From contig PCDI01000002.1 in assembly GCA_002778195.1 (NCBI GenBank), forward strand, positions 2,741,234 through 2,805,233: 64,000 nt of DNA, in the 5' to 3' direction. The position numbers and the translations under genes are program-made. This DNA is from Raffaelea ambrosiae (taxonomy: Eukaryota > Ascomycota > Sordariomycetes > Ophiostomatales > Ophiostomataceae). The notes under the pieces were generated by a model. The model worked only from the letters and a program-made list of their open reading frames with translations, searched no databases and was not told the DNA's origin. Position 1 is the stretch's first letter, and every line of letters begins with the position of its first letter. Below, piece after piece: positions 23,011 to 33,333 of this stretch.

Positions 23011-23135
23011 TAGATGAAGATTCGTAGCTCGAAATTGGCCTAATGTGTCCGCAGTTGCAAAGAGAATGGGGCAAAAAAAAAAAAAAAAAAGAGCAATCTT
23101 GACCCCAAGAGTAGAAAAAGGGCCCAAGAAAAAAA

Positions 23136-23207
23136 CTCTTTCGCCGGGAATTGAACCCGGGTCCCGGGCGTGACAAGCCCGTATACTGACCACTATACTA
23201 CGAAAGA
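23136..23207 (-). tRNA. tRNA-Asp(GTC), copy 2
   Basis: Identical in sequence to copy 1 and separated from it by 125 bp of unrelated spacer. It ends in a seven-T terminator on the minus strand. The assembly gap begins at the base after its 5' end. Confidence 0.97.
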
Positions 23208-23312
23208 NNNNNNNNNNNNNNNNNNNNNNNNNNNNNNNNNNNNNNNNNNNNNNNNNNNNNNNNNNNNNNNNNNNNNNNNNNNNNNNNNNNNNNNNNNNNN
23301 NNNNNNNNNNNN
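23208..23312. other. Assembly gap (105 N)
   Basis: 105 consecutive N lie exactly between tRNA-Asp copies 2 and 3, as expected where an assembler fails on identical repeats. The real spacer length and number of further copies are unknown. Confidence 0.99.
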
Positions 23313-23384
23313 CTCTTTCGCCGGGAATTGAACCCGGGTCCCGGGCGTGACAAGCCCGTATACTGACCACTATACTACGAAAGA
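23313..23384 (-). tRNA. tRNA-Asp(GTC), copy 3
   Basis: Identical to the other two copies over 72 nt. Its downstream terminator would lie inside the N gap and cannot be seen. Confidence 0.96.
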
Positions 23385-24572
23385 CGCTGATTTGTGATAA
23401 GACTCGCCACTAAGTCGGTAAATATACCTTGGACCAGCGTACGAGTCAAATGTACAGCAATCGCTCAAGTGGCGACGCCCACGTACCCGGTGGAGCTAGC
23501 AGCGTCTTTTTCCGATCGTTGAGAAGGGGCAGGCCGTTGTGGGGATACAATATTACAGAGTCAGACATATTAACACTGCATGCATCTTTCGAGTATTTGC
23601 GGTGTGTACGGAGTGGTACAGAGTTTCGGGTGATATGGGTTACGGCAGGCTCACCCCAGCAGCGCCCAGCGCCCAGCATTGACCCCTCCTGGCCGCAGGA
23701 CCCCATTCTTATTAACTAGCGGCAACCGAGGCCCTTGGGCTCGGGAGCTGAGGCTGGCACTTGGACCAGAGCTCTGCCGGCAATACTACGCAACCAGGGA
23801 GCAGTTTGGTGCTAGCTGGGCGACCAGCGGACTTTTGTGCAGCCGGTCAGGGCCCTCCATCGAGCAGCTGCCGCCCAGATCCTATGACACAGCAACACCC
23901 AGTCAGCAAAACGGACCATTGATCGTGCGCCGAGCGAACTGCAGAAGGGGCAAGACAAGAACACCACCACAGAAATCTAAACGTAAAAAAAATAAGGTCA
24001 GACGGGAGGAAAAGGCCCAGAGAAGCTAGGCCAGACGCGCAGGCGGCTTTCTGTTTTGCCGGGTAGTTGCGTGGGCCTTTTTAAAGAGCGTGCGTGTCTG
24101 GTGGGCTTGTTCTGGGTGGTGAAGCAAGAGCAGCGCGCCCGCCGAGACACACCCACCACAAGACGGTGCACACCACCCGCCGCATCGCCCGAGACAGCCA
24201 GACACGTCCAGCCCCCCATGCAGAACAAGGGGCTCGAACGGCTTTCGCGAGACACCCCAAGAGCACATCGCCAGCGACGAAGACACAAACCCGCCCCGGA
24301 GCAGCCGACACCGCCGTGCGTGCGCCTGGCCGGGTGGAAGGACGACGAGGCAGACGAGGCAGACGCGGCAGACGAGGCAGACGAAAGAGAGCGAGACCGT
24401 GGGCAGGCCATCCCTTGCCCAGGAAGGACGACCAAGCCGAGGGGGCGGGGGGCGGCGTCGTGACTTGCGAGCCGCCACTGCGCACACCCTTGCGCGGGAC
24501 ACGGGGGAGGGGGTGGCGACGACGTGTGCGAGCCGCACCCCAGGATCTCGTTCTGCGCCGTGAGCGATCGCC
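23385..24572. other. Upstream region of the quinate-type repressor (1.2 kb)
   Basis: Non-coding. It becomes GC-rich towards the gene and contains a 9-nt repeat (GCAGACGAG) at 24345-24385. Overlapping ORFs on both strands look compositional. Confidence 0.5.
24345..24385. repeat. 9-nt tandem repeat (GCAGACGAG)
   Basis: About four and a half copies, about 190 bp upstream of the repressor start codon. Confidence 0.8.
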
Positions 24573-27500
24573 ATGTCCGAGACGACCACGATGACAGCCG
24601 CGGCGGCCACACGGCTGTCCCCTTCGTCGGCGGCGGCGCCGGCGGACAGCACCGGCACGGGCTCGCTGTGGACGGCGCCGCACAACGAGCGGCAGTTCGA
24701 CCCGGACGCGTCGATCGTGCTGGTGGGCTGCCGCGGCGCGGGCAAGCGCTCGCTGGGGTTCATCGGCGCGCTGCACCTGCGGCGGCGGCTGGTGACGGAG
24801 GACCACTACTTCCAGCAGGTCACGGGGGCGACGCGGGCGCAGTACCTGGCGCGCTTCGGCGGCGAGGCGTTTGCGCGGCGCAGCGCGGAGGTGTTCCGGC
24901 AGATGCTGGACGCCAACCGCAAGCGGTGCATCATCGAGTGCGGCATGAGCAGCCTGGCCGAGGACGCGCAGACGGCCCTGCGCGCGCTGTGCAAGACCAA
25001 CCCGGTCGTGTACGTCCACCGCGAGCGCGAGCAGATCCTGCGCTACCTGGACAACGAGGCCGACGCCGACCAGCTGCTGCAGGCCGACGAGCGCCACCGC
25101 CAGTGCTCCAACTACGAGTACTACAACCTGTATGACGACCACCCCCCGCGCAACAATGCCAGCAGCAGCAGCAGCAGCAGCGGCGGCGGCGGCAGCAGCA
25201 TCAGCCGTGCCCAGGACTACGCCCATCACGATCACCACGGCCTCCTCGGCAACCACCATTCTCTTGTCCACCCCATCGGTTCGTCTACGACCGCACCGAA
25301 CACGCCGGCAAGCGCAGCCGCCGCAGCCGCCGCGGCCGCCTCTGCCCCCTCGTCGGCCGCGCCGCCGCCGCGCCTGCTCAACGCCAAGGAAGACTTCTGC
25401 CAGTTCCTGGATCTGCTGCAGGGCCAGGCCTGGCGGCGCCAGTGGTCCGAGAGCCCGTTTTCGCTCAACGCCATCCCGCCCGAGTTCCGGGCCTTCTCGT
25501 ACGCCCTCCGGCTGCGGCTGTCGTACCTCATGGACATGGACCTCGCCTGGGAGGACTACGAGGCCTACGGCGACTGCGTCGAGCTCATCATCGACCACTG
25601 GCCCGACGACCTCTTCAACCTGATCGCCCGCCAGGTCGCCCTCATCCGCCGCAAGCTGCGCGTGCCCATCGTGTTCCACGTCGAGGAGAACCCCCGCGAG
25701 GAGCGCGCCCGCCCGCGCGACGAGCGCGACCGCATGGACGCCGCCCTGCTCGCCCTCGGCCTGCGCCTGAACGTCGAGTACCTGAGCCTCGACCTGCAGC
25801 GCAGCGACCGCCTCGTGGCCGCCGCGCTGGCCCAGCGCGGCCGCGCCACCGTCATCGGCAACTTCTGGTTCCACGGCCTGGGCCAGCCGGGCTGGGACGA
25901 CGCGAGCCAGTGCCACCTCGCCCACTACCGCCGCGCCCACGCGCTCGGCTGCGGCGTCGTCCGCATGGGCCGCTTCTGCCTCGGCGGCTACAGCCCCGAG
26001 GCCCTGCCCGCCTTCCGCGCCCGCGTCGCCGCCGTGCCCGACCCCAAGCCGCCCCTGGTCGCGTACGACTTCTCGCTGCTCGGCGTGCGCACCCCGATGC
26101 AGAGCCGCGTGCTGAGCCCCGTCAAGCACCCCCGGGCCGCGCCCAGCCGCGACCACCTGGCCCCCGTCTGCACGCCCACCACCGCCTACCAGCAGCTCTT
26201 CCAGGCCGGCACCCTCGACACCCTGCAGTTCTACACCATCGGGTCCCACATTGCCTACTCCATCACCCCCGCCATTGTCATGGCCGCCTTTGCCTTTGCC
26301 GGCATGCCCCATGTCTTCCAGGCCGCCGAGCTGTCGACGCTGGACGAGCTGGCCAAGCGGTTCTTGACGCCGGGGACCACAGCCACCACCACCACCACCA
26401 CCACCACCACCGCTGCCGCCGGGTCGGAGGAGGAGCGTTCCGCGTCTTCTTCTTCTTCTTCTTCGTCGTCCAACAGCACCTTTGGCGGCGCCACGCTGGC
26501 CGCCCCGTTCAAGGTCGCCATCCGCCCGCACATCCAGCTGCAGAGCCAGCACGCCGCCGCCCTCGGCGCCGTCAATGTGATTTTGCCTCTGCGCGGGGGT
26601 GGTGGTGGTGGTGATGGCGGCGGTGGTGGTCGCGACGCGGGGTCCGCCACCATCCTGGACCATGCCAATGCGCGGAACAAGGCCGGCGCCTGCGGCGCCT
26701 TTTACGGCGACAACACCGACTGGCTGTCGATCTACAAGTGCCTGCAGCGGGCCATCAGCCCGCGCAACTCGGTGCAGCCGTCCCGGACGACCGCGCTGGT
26801 GGTCGGCGCCGGCGGCATGGCGCGCGCGGCCATCTATGCGCTGATCCAGCTGGGCTGCCGGCACGTCTTTGTGGTCAACCGGACGCGGGCGCATGCGCTG
26901 GACGTGGCGCGCCACTTTGACGCGTGGGCCGAGGCCCAGGGACTGCATGCGCCCGGGGGAGCGCCGGGAGGGGGAGGAGGAGGAGGAGGAGGAGGGGGGT
27001 CGTTGGGCACGTCGGGAAGTCTGCTGCCCAACGGGATCGCGCCGAATCACCACCACCACACGTCCACCACCACAGCTCCCACCACCACAGCTGCCACCAC
27101 AGCGACTGCGGCCCAAATATGCCACGTCTTGTCGTCCCTGGACGAGCCCTGGCCGGCCGCGTACCAGCCGCCCACCATTGTCGTGTCGTGCGTGCCGGCC
27201 ATCCAGACGGACGGCAGCCCGGCGGCCGAGTTTGTGATGCCGCGCCAGTGGCTGGGGAGTCCGACGGGAGGCGTTGTTGTCGAGGTATGTCGCAGCTGCA
27301 GGATGGTCTTGGACCGTCTCTTTGTTGCGCCGTCTTTTTTGTTGCGCCTCTTTTTGTTTCGCCGTCTTCTTTTTTCTCACTAACTTCTTCTAGCTCGCTT
27401 ATGAACCGCTCATTACTCCTCTGGTGGCCCAGATGCAGAGCGTCTCGCCCGCCTGGACGATTGTCGACGGCCTCGAGGTCGTCAGCGAGATGGCCATTGA

Positions 27501-27624
27501 AGCCTTTGAGCTGCTGACCGGCCGGATGGCGCCGCGGCGGCTGATGCGGACGGTGTGCCGGCAGACGTGGGACCAGCAGCAGCAGGACCGCGCGTCTGCG
27601 TCGATGCTAGCGTCTACGTTCTAG
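24573..27624 (+). CDS. Quinate-pathway repressor, QUTR/qa-1S type
   Basis: Predicted 980 aa: exon 1 (24573-27284), a 109-nt intron (GTATGT, CACTAAC, TTCTAG), and exon 2 (27394-27624) starting LAYEPLITPLV. The architecture follows the last three domains of the AROM pentafunctional enzyme: shikimate-kinase-like (from about residue 47), 3-dehydroquinase-like (about 268-510) and shikimate-dehydrogenase-like (about 535-980, with GDNTDW and the nucleotide-binding LVVGAGGMARAA). In QUTR/qa-1S this fusion binds pathway intermediates and represses the quinate activator. Signs of lost catalysis fit that role: the P-loop reads GCRGAGKR, with Arg in place of Ser/Thr, and the dehydroquinase Schiff-base Lys position appears as Arg (VVRMGR, about R464). 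Ser, Gly, Ala, Thr and His repeats enlarge the linkers. Quinate-catabolic enzymes are not seen nearby. Confidence 0.9.
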
Positions 27625-28951
27625 GGAGCAGTTTCGTGGCATCAGCGGCGATGGGTGACGGCTTTGTTCTGAGAGAAAGAGACACCGCAAGTTGCCTGAC
27701 TTCCAAAGTGGGAGCCGTACATAAACTACATATCTACCTGCACGCGACAAGACGACACAAGAACATATACACACAAAAATACAGGCAAAGACAAGAGACA
27801 AAAGCACAAGAGCAAAAACAAACACCAGAAGGGAGTTGCGGAATATCAAGGCGAACAGGGAAGAAGAAGAAGACAAAGATTGGCAGAGCGCGTGTTCTTA
27901 ATCTTGTGTGTGCGAGAGAGAGAGAGAGAGAGAGAGACAGAGTTTGGATCTTCGTTTATCAAGCTTGACTTACACAAGGCATTACCTTCACATAGAGAGG
28001 CATTTTCTGCAGTTAATTGATTTATTAACTGGTGTATCTCCCGCCACCCCCCAGTTTTCGTGTTTCCTCACCCTTTCCAAACCAGAGAAAATCGACTACA
28101 GATTTATGTGTATTTTCATTGACACTTTCAAGTAGTGGTGGCACCCATACTCCGGAGAGGAAAGAAAAGACGAGGAAATCTGCAGTCAAGTTTCCTCGCT
28201 TTCATTTGTTTCATTGGTCTGAAGAGAAAACCACTGCTTTCGCGTCCTCTCGCAAGGGCCTCCGCGCAGAGTGGAAATATGACTAATAGAATAATACACG
28301 GAATCTCTGCCAAGTCCGGCTGGCAGACGACGATGCGCGCCAGAGAGAAAACAAAAGAGGTATGGAGAAAGAGACAAGATATGAAAAGGGCACAGACACA
28401 AAAACACCTTCACCCCCCTGCCAAATGGGCGGTGCTCCAAAAAGAGTCAATCACAAGCCGACCGCCATGAAGTCCCCGTCATAAAGCCCGCCATGCGCGC
28501 GGCATGTCCATGAAAAGCATTGCGATCATTGCGACAAAGAAGAAAGAAAAGCACATGAAAGGAATAGAAAAAAAAATCGCAAAAAAATCCCAAACATGCA
28601 TGCATCCAACGTAAAGAAGAAGAGACAAAAAAAAGAATCCAACACCTCGAGTGAAAGAGACCGTCCCGCCGTCCCGACCCACTGCATATATCCTGCTACC
28701 GATGAAGAGAGAGGAAATAAAAAGGTAAAATAAAGGACCCCAACTCCAAAGCCGCCAAATCCATGTATGTGCCGAAAGGAAGAAAAAGTGGGAGGAGAGA
28801 AAAGAATGTTGGAAGAGTGTTGGAAGAAGAGACCGGTAGTGTGAATGGAACACATGAGCACCCGGAAGACAAGGGCCAGAAGAAGGGCCAGAAGCCAAGG
28901 ACCAAGGACCAAGGGCGATGAGCCAAGAGCCAAGAGTCCGGCTGTGATTTC
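27625..28951. other. Convergent intergenic region (1.3 kb)
   Basis: 3' flanks of the repressor (+) and the unknown gene (-). It is purine-rich on the plus strand with a (GA)n microsatellite at 27914-27936. No coding signal. Confidence 0.55.
27914..27936. repeat. (GA)n microsatellite
   Basis: About eleven GA dinucleotides, non-coding. Confidence 0.9.
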
Positions 28952-29638
28952 TCAAATCAGCTCAAACTCTTCCTCGTCCAGGAACACCTCTGCGCCCAAA
29001 GCCGTCGAGCCCGAAGCCCCCCCGGCAGCAGCTGCAGCCGTCTTGGGCGACGTGCCGGCGGCCTTGCGCAGGACCTTGCGGGCCTTCCGGCCCTTGACGG
29101 CGTCGCCGTTGTCGTCGAGCACCTCGTACTCCTTCTCGACCAGCTTCTCGGTGGCGCGGACGTTGGGCTTGACAAAGACGTCCAGAGCCAGGCCGCGCGG
29201 CGGGGAGTCGGTGTTGTCAAAGCTGTAGAGGAAGTTGCCGGCATCGGCGGACTTGCTGGCCCTGCGCCGCGAGGGCGAGTCGGCCAGGTCGGCAATGGAC
29301 CGGGAGGCGCCGTCGTTGAGCTCCTCCCAGGTGCTCGTAAAGGACCGGTGGCGGCTGGCCGGGTGTTCGTAGCCGTTGCGGCTGGCCTTGACAATGTTGC
29401 TGTGGTCCTTGACAGTGAAGCTGAACATGTCGCTGAACTTGGGCACGGGCCGGGCGCGCACGCGGGTGGCCTGGGCGACCTGCTCGTCCTCGTCGGGGTC
29501 GAACCACTTGCGGCCCGGCAGCGTGCGGACGCCGCGGGACCACTTGACGTTGGCGTCCTTGTGGCGCTTGGTGTCCTTGTGGGAGCTGCGGAAGTCGCGC
29601 TCAATGGGAAGAGCCAGGGGAGCTTCGAAAGTGGCCAT
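28952..29638 (-). CDS. Conserved-looking protein of unknown function (228 aa)
   Basis: Single-exon ORF starting MATFEAPLALPIERDF, with strong third-position GC typical of the coding genes here. It is hydrophilic, with no signal peptide or membrane segment. Notable stretches are SSHKDTKRHKDANVKWSRG, a GRKWFDPDEDEQVAQA block, RPVPKFSDMFSFTVKD, serine/arginine-rich ADSPSRRRASK, an Ala-rich segment, and an acidic end FLDEEEFELI. I recognise no domain. The frame stays open upstream of the ATG at 29638, but in proline-rich sequence that crosses a G-rich tract, so I took the first ATG with good codon bias. It could be a small nuclear or cytosolic regulator; nothing here decides that. Confidence 0.65.
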   Translation of the reverse strand: MATFEAPLALPIERDFRSSHKDTKRHKDANVKWSRGVRTLPGRKWFDPDEDEQVAQATRVRARPVPKFSDMFSFTVKDHSNIVKASRNGYEHPASRHRSFTSTWEELNDGASRSIADLADSPSRRRASKSADAGNFLYSFDNTDSPPRGLALDVFVKPNVRATEKLVEKEYEVLDDNGDAVKGRKARKVLRKAAGTSPKTAAAAAGGASGSTALGAEVFLDEEEFELI

Positions 29639-31037
29639 GACGACGGAGGAGGGGGGGGGGGGTGAGATGGGAGTGAGGAAGTGCCGGGAGGCTTCTGGGG
29701 TGATCTGAGGGCGACCTGAGAGACAAAGGAGGGCTGAAGCAAAAGGGGTGAACCAGGGTGAACCGCAAGGTTGAGCCGAGTAGTTTTCTAGTGAGACAAA
29801 CGAAGAGGCAGACAAGAAAGACCGGAAAGACCGTGAGGTTGGTTATGTCTTGATATATGTGATGGACGATGCAAGAACGAAAGAAAGGAGAGAAGATTAC
29901 AAGCAGGAGCAACGAGAAGAAAGTATTGTTTGAGAGAGAGAAAAGAGAGCCGTGTGACTTCGTAGGAAGTAAGCAGAGAGAGAGAGAGAGAATGTGTGTG
30001 ATCAAGTGGTATGTATTATGTGGATGGTTCTGGAAGGAGGAGGAAAGGCGAGAGTGTGAAGGCGAAAGGAGGCGAGGTGAGACAAGAGAAGGCGTGCTGG
30101 TTAAATGGACGAACGCGGTGTTAGCGGGAGCCGAACAGGAATAGAACATAGGGGGGGGGTGAGGCGCCTCTGTCCAAGGATGGGCAACAAGGTCGATAGT
30201 CTGGGAGGGGCCAACAAATGAAGCAATCAAACTGTCGGACCTCGATAAAGAGAAACGGAACATACTTTGTACAAAGCGGCTTGGCCAAAGAGCGAGTGTT
30301 TTCCTTGTGCCGGTGTTTGTCCGAGTGACTCAAACGCAAGGGGAAGTGACGACTGACACGGTGGTGCCGGAATAGGCGAGAGGGGCAGGCACGGCGGGCG
30401 CTAACAGAAAGCGACGACTGAACGGGAAAGAGCGACACAGACGCGCGCTGTTTGTACAGAGGACAATAATCAATGGGCGAATGGGACGCAGCGGAATTGA
30501 TAAGCGATAAGACGACGAGCCCAGGAGAGCACGCCGATAGACGGAACGTGGAGAGGGCCCTGAAAGGAAAGAGGAACGAGTCGTGTTTGACAATACGGGG
30601 AGGGTGTCGGTTCGTGGGAATGCAGAAAACGGAGGACGAGGTACTAGGTAGAAGCACAACAAAGAAACAGACAAGAGAAAAAAAATACAAGGAAAACCAA
30701 CTCGGCAGAACAAAGTGGGTGGCAAGACGGGGTTGGTGAGCGGTTTGGTTGTTTCTCGGGTTCAACGCGACGTTGGCAGAAGAAAGAGAGAGGAAAGAGG
30801 AGAGAGGAGAGCGCCGCCGGAAGCAGGAGGTGGGCATGAGGCGCGTATTTCTACAAGAGGGACAGCAAGACAGAGTCAGAGACGAGCGAGAGAGAGACCA
30901 AGCGACCCATCCGCGCCCGCAGTGCCTAATCTGTGAGCATGAACGAGAGAGAGAGGTGCCAGAGAGCCGAAGCTGGGTGCATGGGTCCCATCACATTGGC
31001 CAAACACCTGCTGCCATGGTTGGCTGGAGACGGGTGT

Positions 31038-31063
31038 GGGGGGGGGGGGGGGGGGGGGGGGGG
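31038..31063. repeat. Poly-G tract (26 nt)
   Basis: Uninterrupted run of 26 G in non-coding DNA. The length is likely to be uncertain in the assembly. Confidence 0.9.
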
Positions 31064-32040
31064 TGTGGCAGGAGGACAGGACCAGAGGACAAGGACGAGA
31101 GCTCGGTTCGAATGAGCGAGAACGGGAGAAAGAGACGCGAGCGATCCGGGCGAGGGAGCTTGACCCGAGGCGCGCGATATGCCATGCAAGATACGATGGG
31201 CTAGTGAGAAGGACAGACGCACTCGTACACACTCCTGTTAGATAGCTGCAGAACGGCCGCTATCCGGACCCGGAGAGCTGCTTCAGAACAGGCCAGCCAC
31301 TATCCGGACTGGGCGAGCTGCTCCAGAAGAAGCACAGCGACCAACGACGGCGTAGACAGAAGACGGCAAAAAATGAAAGTCCCTTTGCTGTCCCCCCGAG
31401 CGCCCTTGCCGAGGGAGAAGACGAGACATGTCCCCCAACACGAAGACGAGGGAGGACCCCCCCCCCCTCCCCTCCCCTGCACGCAATCACTGCCGCACTG
31501 CGTCATTGCCTGCATTCCTCCGGCGAACCAATGTTCCCTTGTTTCTTCTTTTCTTGTCTCCGCAGGCGCCCGGCTGATCAACCCACGCCAGGTACCGACA
31601 GGAAGGAGTACGGAGTACGGAGTACCCGTCTGTTCTCACGCCTGTTGCATTCTTATTAGTTACTACTACTATGTCACCATAGTTAGTATGCACGCCTGTT
31701 CTCTTTCCCCCACCACACCCACACCCACACTCCTCGTCCACTCACACGCGCCCGCACACCACGTCCACCAATCCCCCGTGCGCATCGTGTCATGGAACCA
31801 AATGCCAGAGAGCTAAAAAAGGGTGTCTCTTGCAGGTATCTCACACACAGCTCACGCACCCGCGAGCTACCTTTGTCTGGTCCCCCCCCCCGGCTGCCTA
31901 CGTACAGGCCGTGGGGAATGAGCAATAAATCTCGCATGCGCTGCTGCGCTGTGATGAAGCCGAGTGAGCCATCCGGGCACCCAGGGTGCCTTGCTAGCAT
32001 CTTACGATGTACGAGCAGTTCATACATGGCAGCTCCTTCT

Positions 32041-32226
32041 TTGCTGGCCCTTGTCCCGGGCTGGGAGGCCAGCCATGTGCCATCCACGCGCGCGTTGGCT
32101 TGGAAAATGGACAGTGTGAGGAGCAGCGTGTCAGTTGTCCAGACAGGTGACCAGCCATGGTCATCCTGTGTGTGGCGCATTTCCCAACCTGGGCTGGCCT
32201 CACAGCCCGGAACAAGGGCCAAGCAA
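32041..32226. repeat. Imperfect inverted repeat with 36-bp arms
   Basis: The left arm (32041-32075, from TTGCTGGCCCTTGTCCC to GGCCAGCC) matches the reverse complement of the right arm (32191-32226) at about 33 of 36 positions with one gap. The arms are 115 bp apart. Inside the loop is a smaller hairpin, TGACCA-GCCA-TGGTCA. Just outside, GGCACC-CAG-GGTGCC forms another. Confidence 0.75.
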
Positions 32227-33333
32227 GAGGGACCGGCAGACCGAACAGCAATGCTTCCAAGCCCCCCTCCCTGCCGTCTTACTATGTATTTCTCTCACTG
32301 TCTACATACACGCGTAGTACATAGTAATTCTTGACGAGCTCGTTCGTCCTTTTCCTTGTAGCCCGCACACAGCCCGTATGGCTCCGATCCATCCAACTCG
32401 TACTTCGCTTTCGTGCAAGCCAAACACAAAAACGGTCCCGAGAGCCAGATACACGATCCAAGGCAACCACTGTCGTCATCGCATGTCCCGGATCTCTCTC
32501 TCTCTCTCTTTCTCAATGTTTGGGGTAGTTCATGCGTCTGCATCCCACCCCCTCCCCCTCCCCCCTCTTCCAGAATAGAAACAGGCCCCAGGATGCCCTG
32601 TCCGTAAGAAAGCAAAGATGGCAATGAATGCTACGAGTACCGTGCCAATCTGCTCGGCAGGCTGTCTACTCCGCTGATCTCGGTTGCCTCCAAGGCTCGC
32701 CATCCCGTGCAGCTGCCTCTGCATTCCTATTTGCTGGAACATCCAAACATGGGTCACCATTTTTTGTCGTGGCCGAATAGCAGTCGTCTTCTCCCATGTG
32801 ACCCGTTTCAGACAATACCAAGAGGTACTTTCTGCCGGCAGCATAAACCTCCCTTCTGCAACATGCCTTTCCAGGCGCTTCCCATCGACTACTAGCAGAC
32901 TTGGAGCTAAACATCACTTCAAAAATTGTCAACAAACACGCTGTAAACGCGTGGTGATTTCTCAGAGATAAGGGCCAAGCCAAGACGCGGTCCAAACCAC
33001 AGGTTCTCGTAGATACAGTTCTTCCTCTGACACTCTCTATACAAACAAATTTGCAACCCGGCCCTCTTTTCATCCAAAGTCTCCTTTGTTGTCTCCTTTG
33101 TTTATATTATTGTATAATATTGCACCTTGACTTAGCTACACCATCATACATGATCTGTCCCTTTCTCCGATGCTCCAAAATCGTCCATACTAATCATACA
33201 TGTCTCGCCGTCCCCCTCATGGGCCGGCAGCATCGACTTTGATGTAGAATACACACACGTATGAGATACATGTCTTTCTCATGGACCTCGTAATCTGTAG
33301 TCCGTCCACATACACTGTGATCTGTCCTCCTCC

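Larger units (their letters stand above)
29639..33333. other. Large intergenic region (3.7 kb)
   Basis: From 29640 to about 31160 the plus strand is strongly purine-rich (pyrimidine-rich on the minus strand), as in long fungal leaders or promoters, and probably belongs to the minus-strand gene ending at 28952. A 26-G run sits at 31038-31063. From 31600 to 32340 there are GTACGGAGTAC and TACTACTATG motifs and an imperfect inverted repeat (32041-32226). ORFs up to 238 codons lie in low-complexity sequence and are not supported as genes. Confidence 0.5.

Noticed and set aside
22817..23370. Repeated ORF fragment containing VVSIRACHARDPGSIPGE
   Set aside because: It is the translation of the tRNA-Asp genes, not a protein repeat.
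24081..27380. 1099-codon ORF on the minus strand
   Set aside because: Antisense shadow of the quinate-type repressor caused by high third-position GC; the translation is Arg/Gly/Val-rich repeat sequence with no domain, while the plus strand shows three recognisable domains.
30121..30837. 238-codon minus-strand ORF
   Set aside because: Lies in the pyrimidine-rich leader tract, Ser/Phe/Leu/Arg-rich with no conserved pattern; composition explains it.
31683..32222. 179-codon minus-strand ORF over the inverted repeat
   Set aside because: No family match, and it is interrupted by structure-forming repeats; I could not support a protein.
32530..32700. 57-codon minus-strand ORF with a possible membrane segment
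   Set aside because: One hydrophobic stretch (IGTVLVAFIAIFAFL) looked like a small tail-anchored protein, but no known family fits, codon bias is weak and no splice partner was found.
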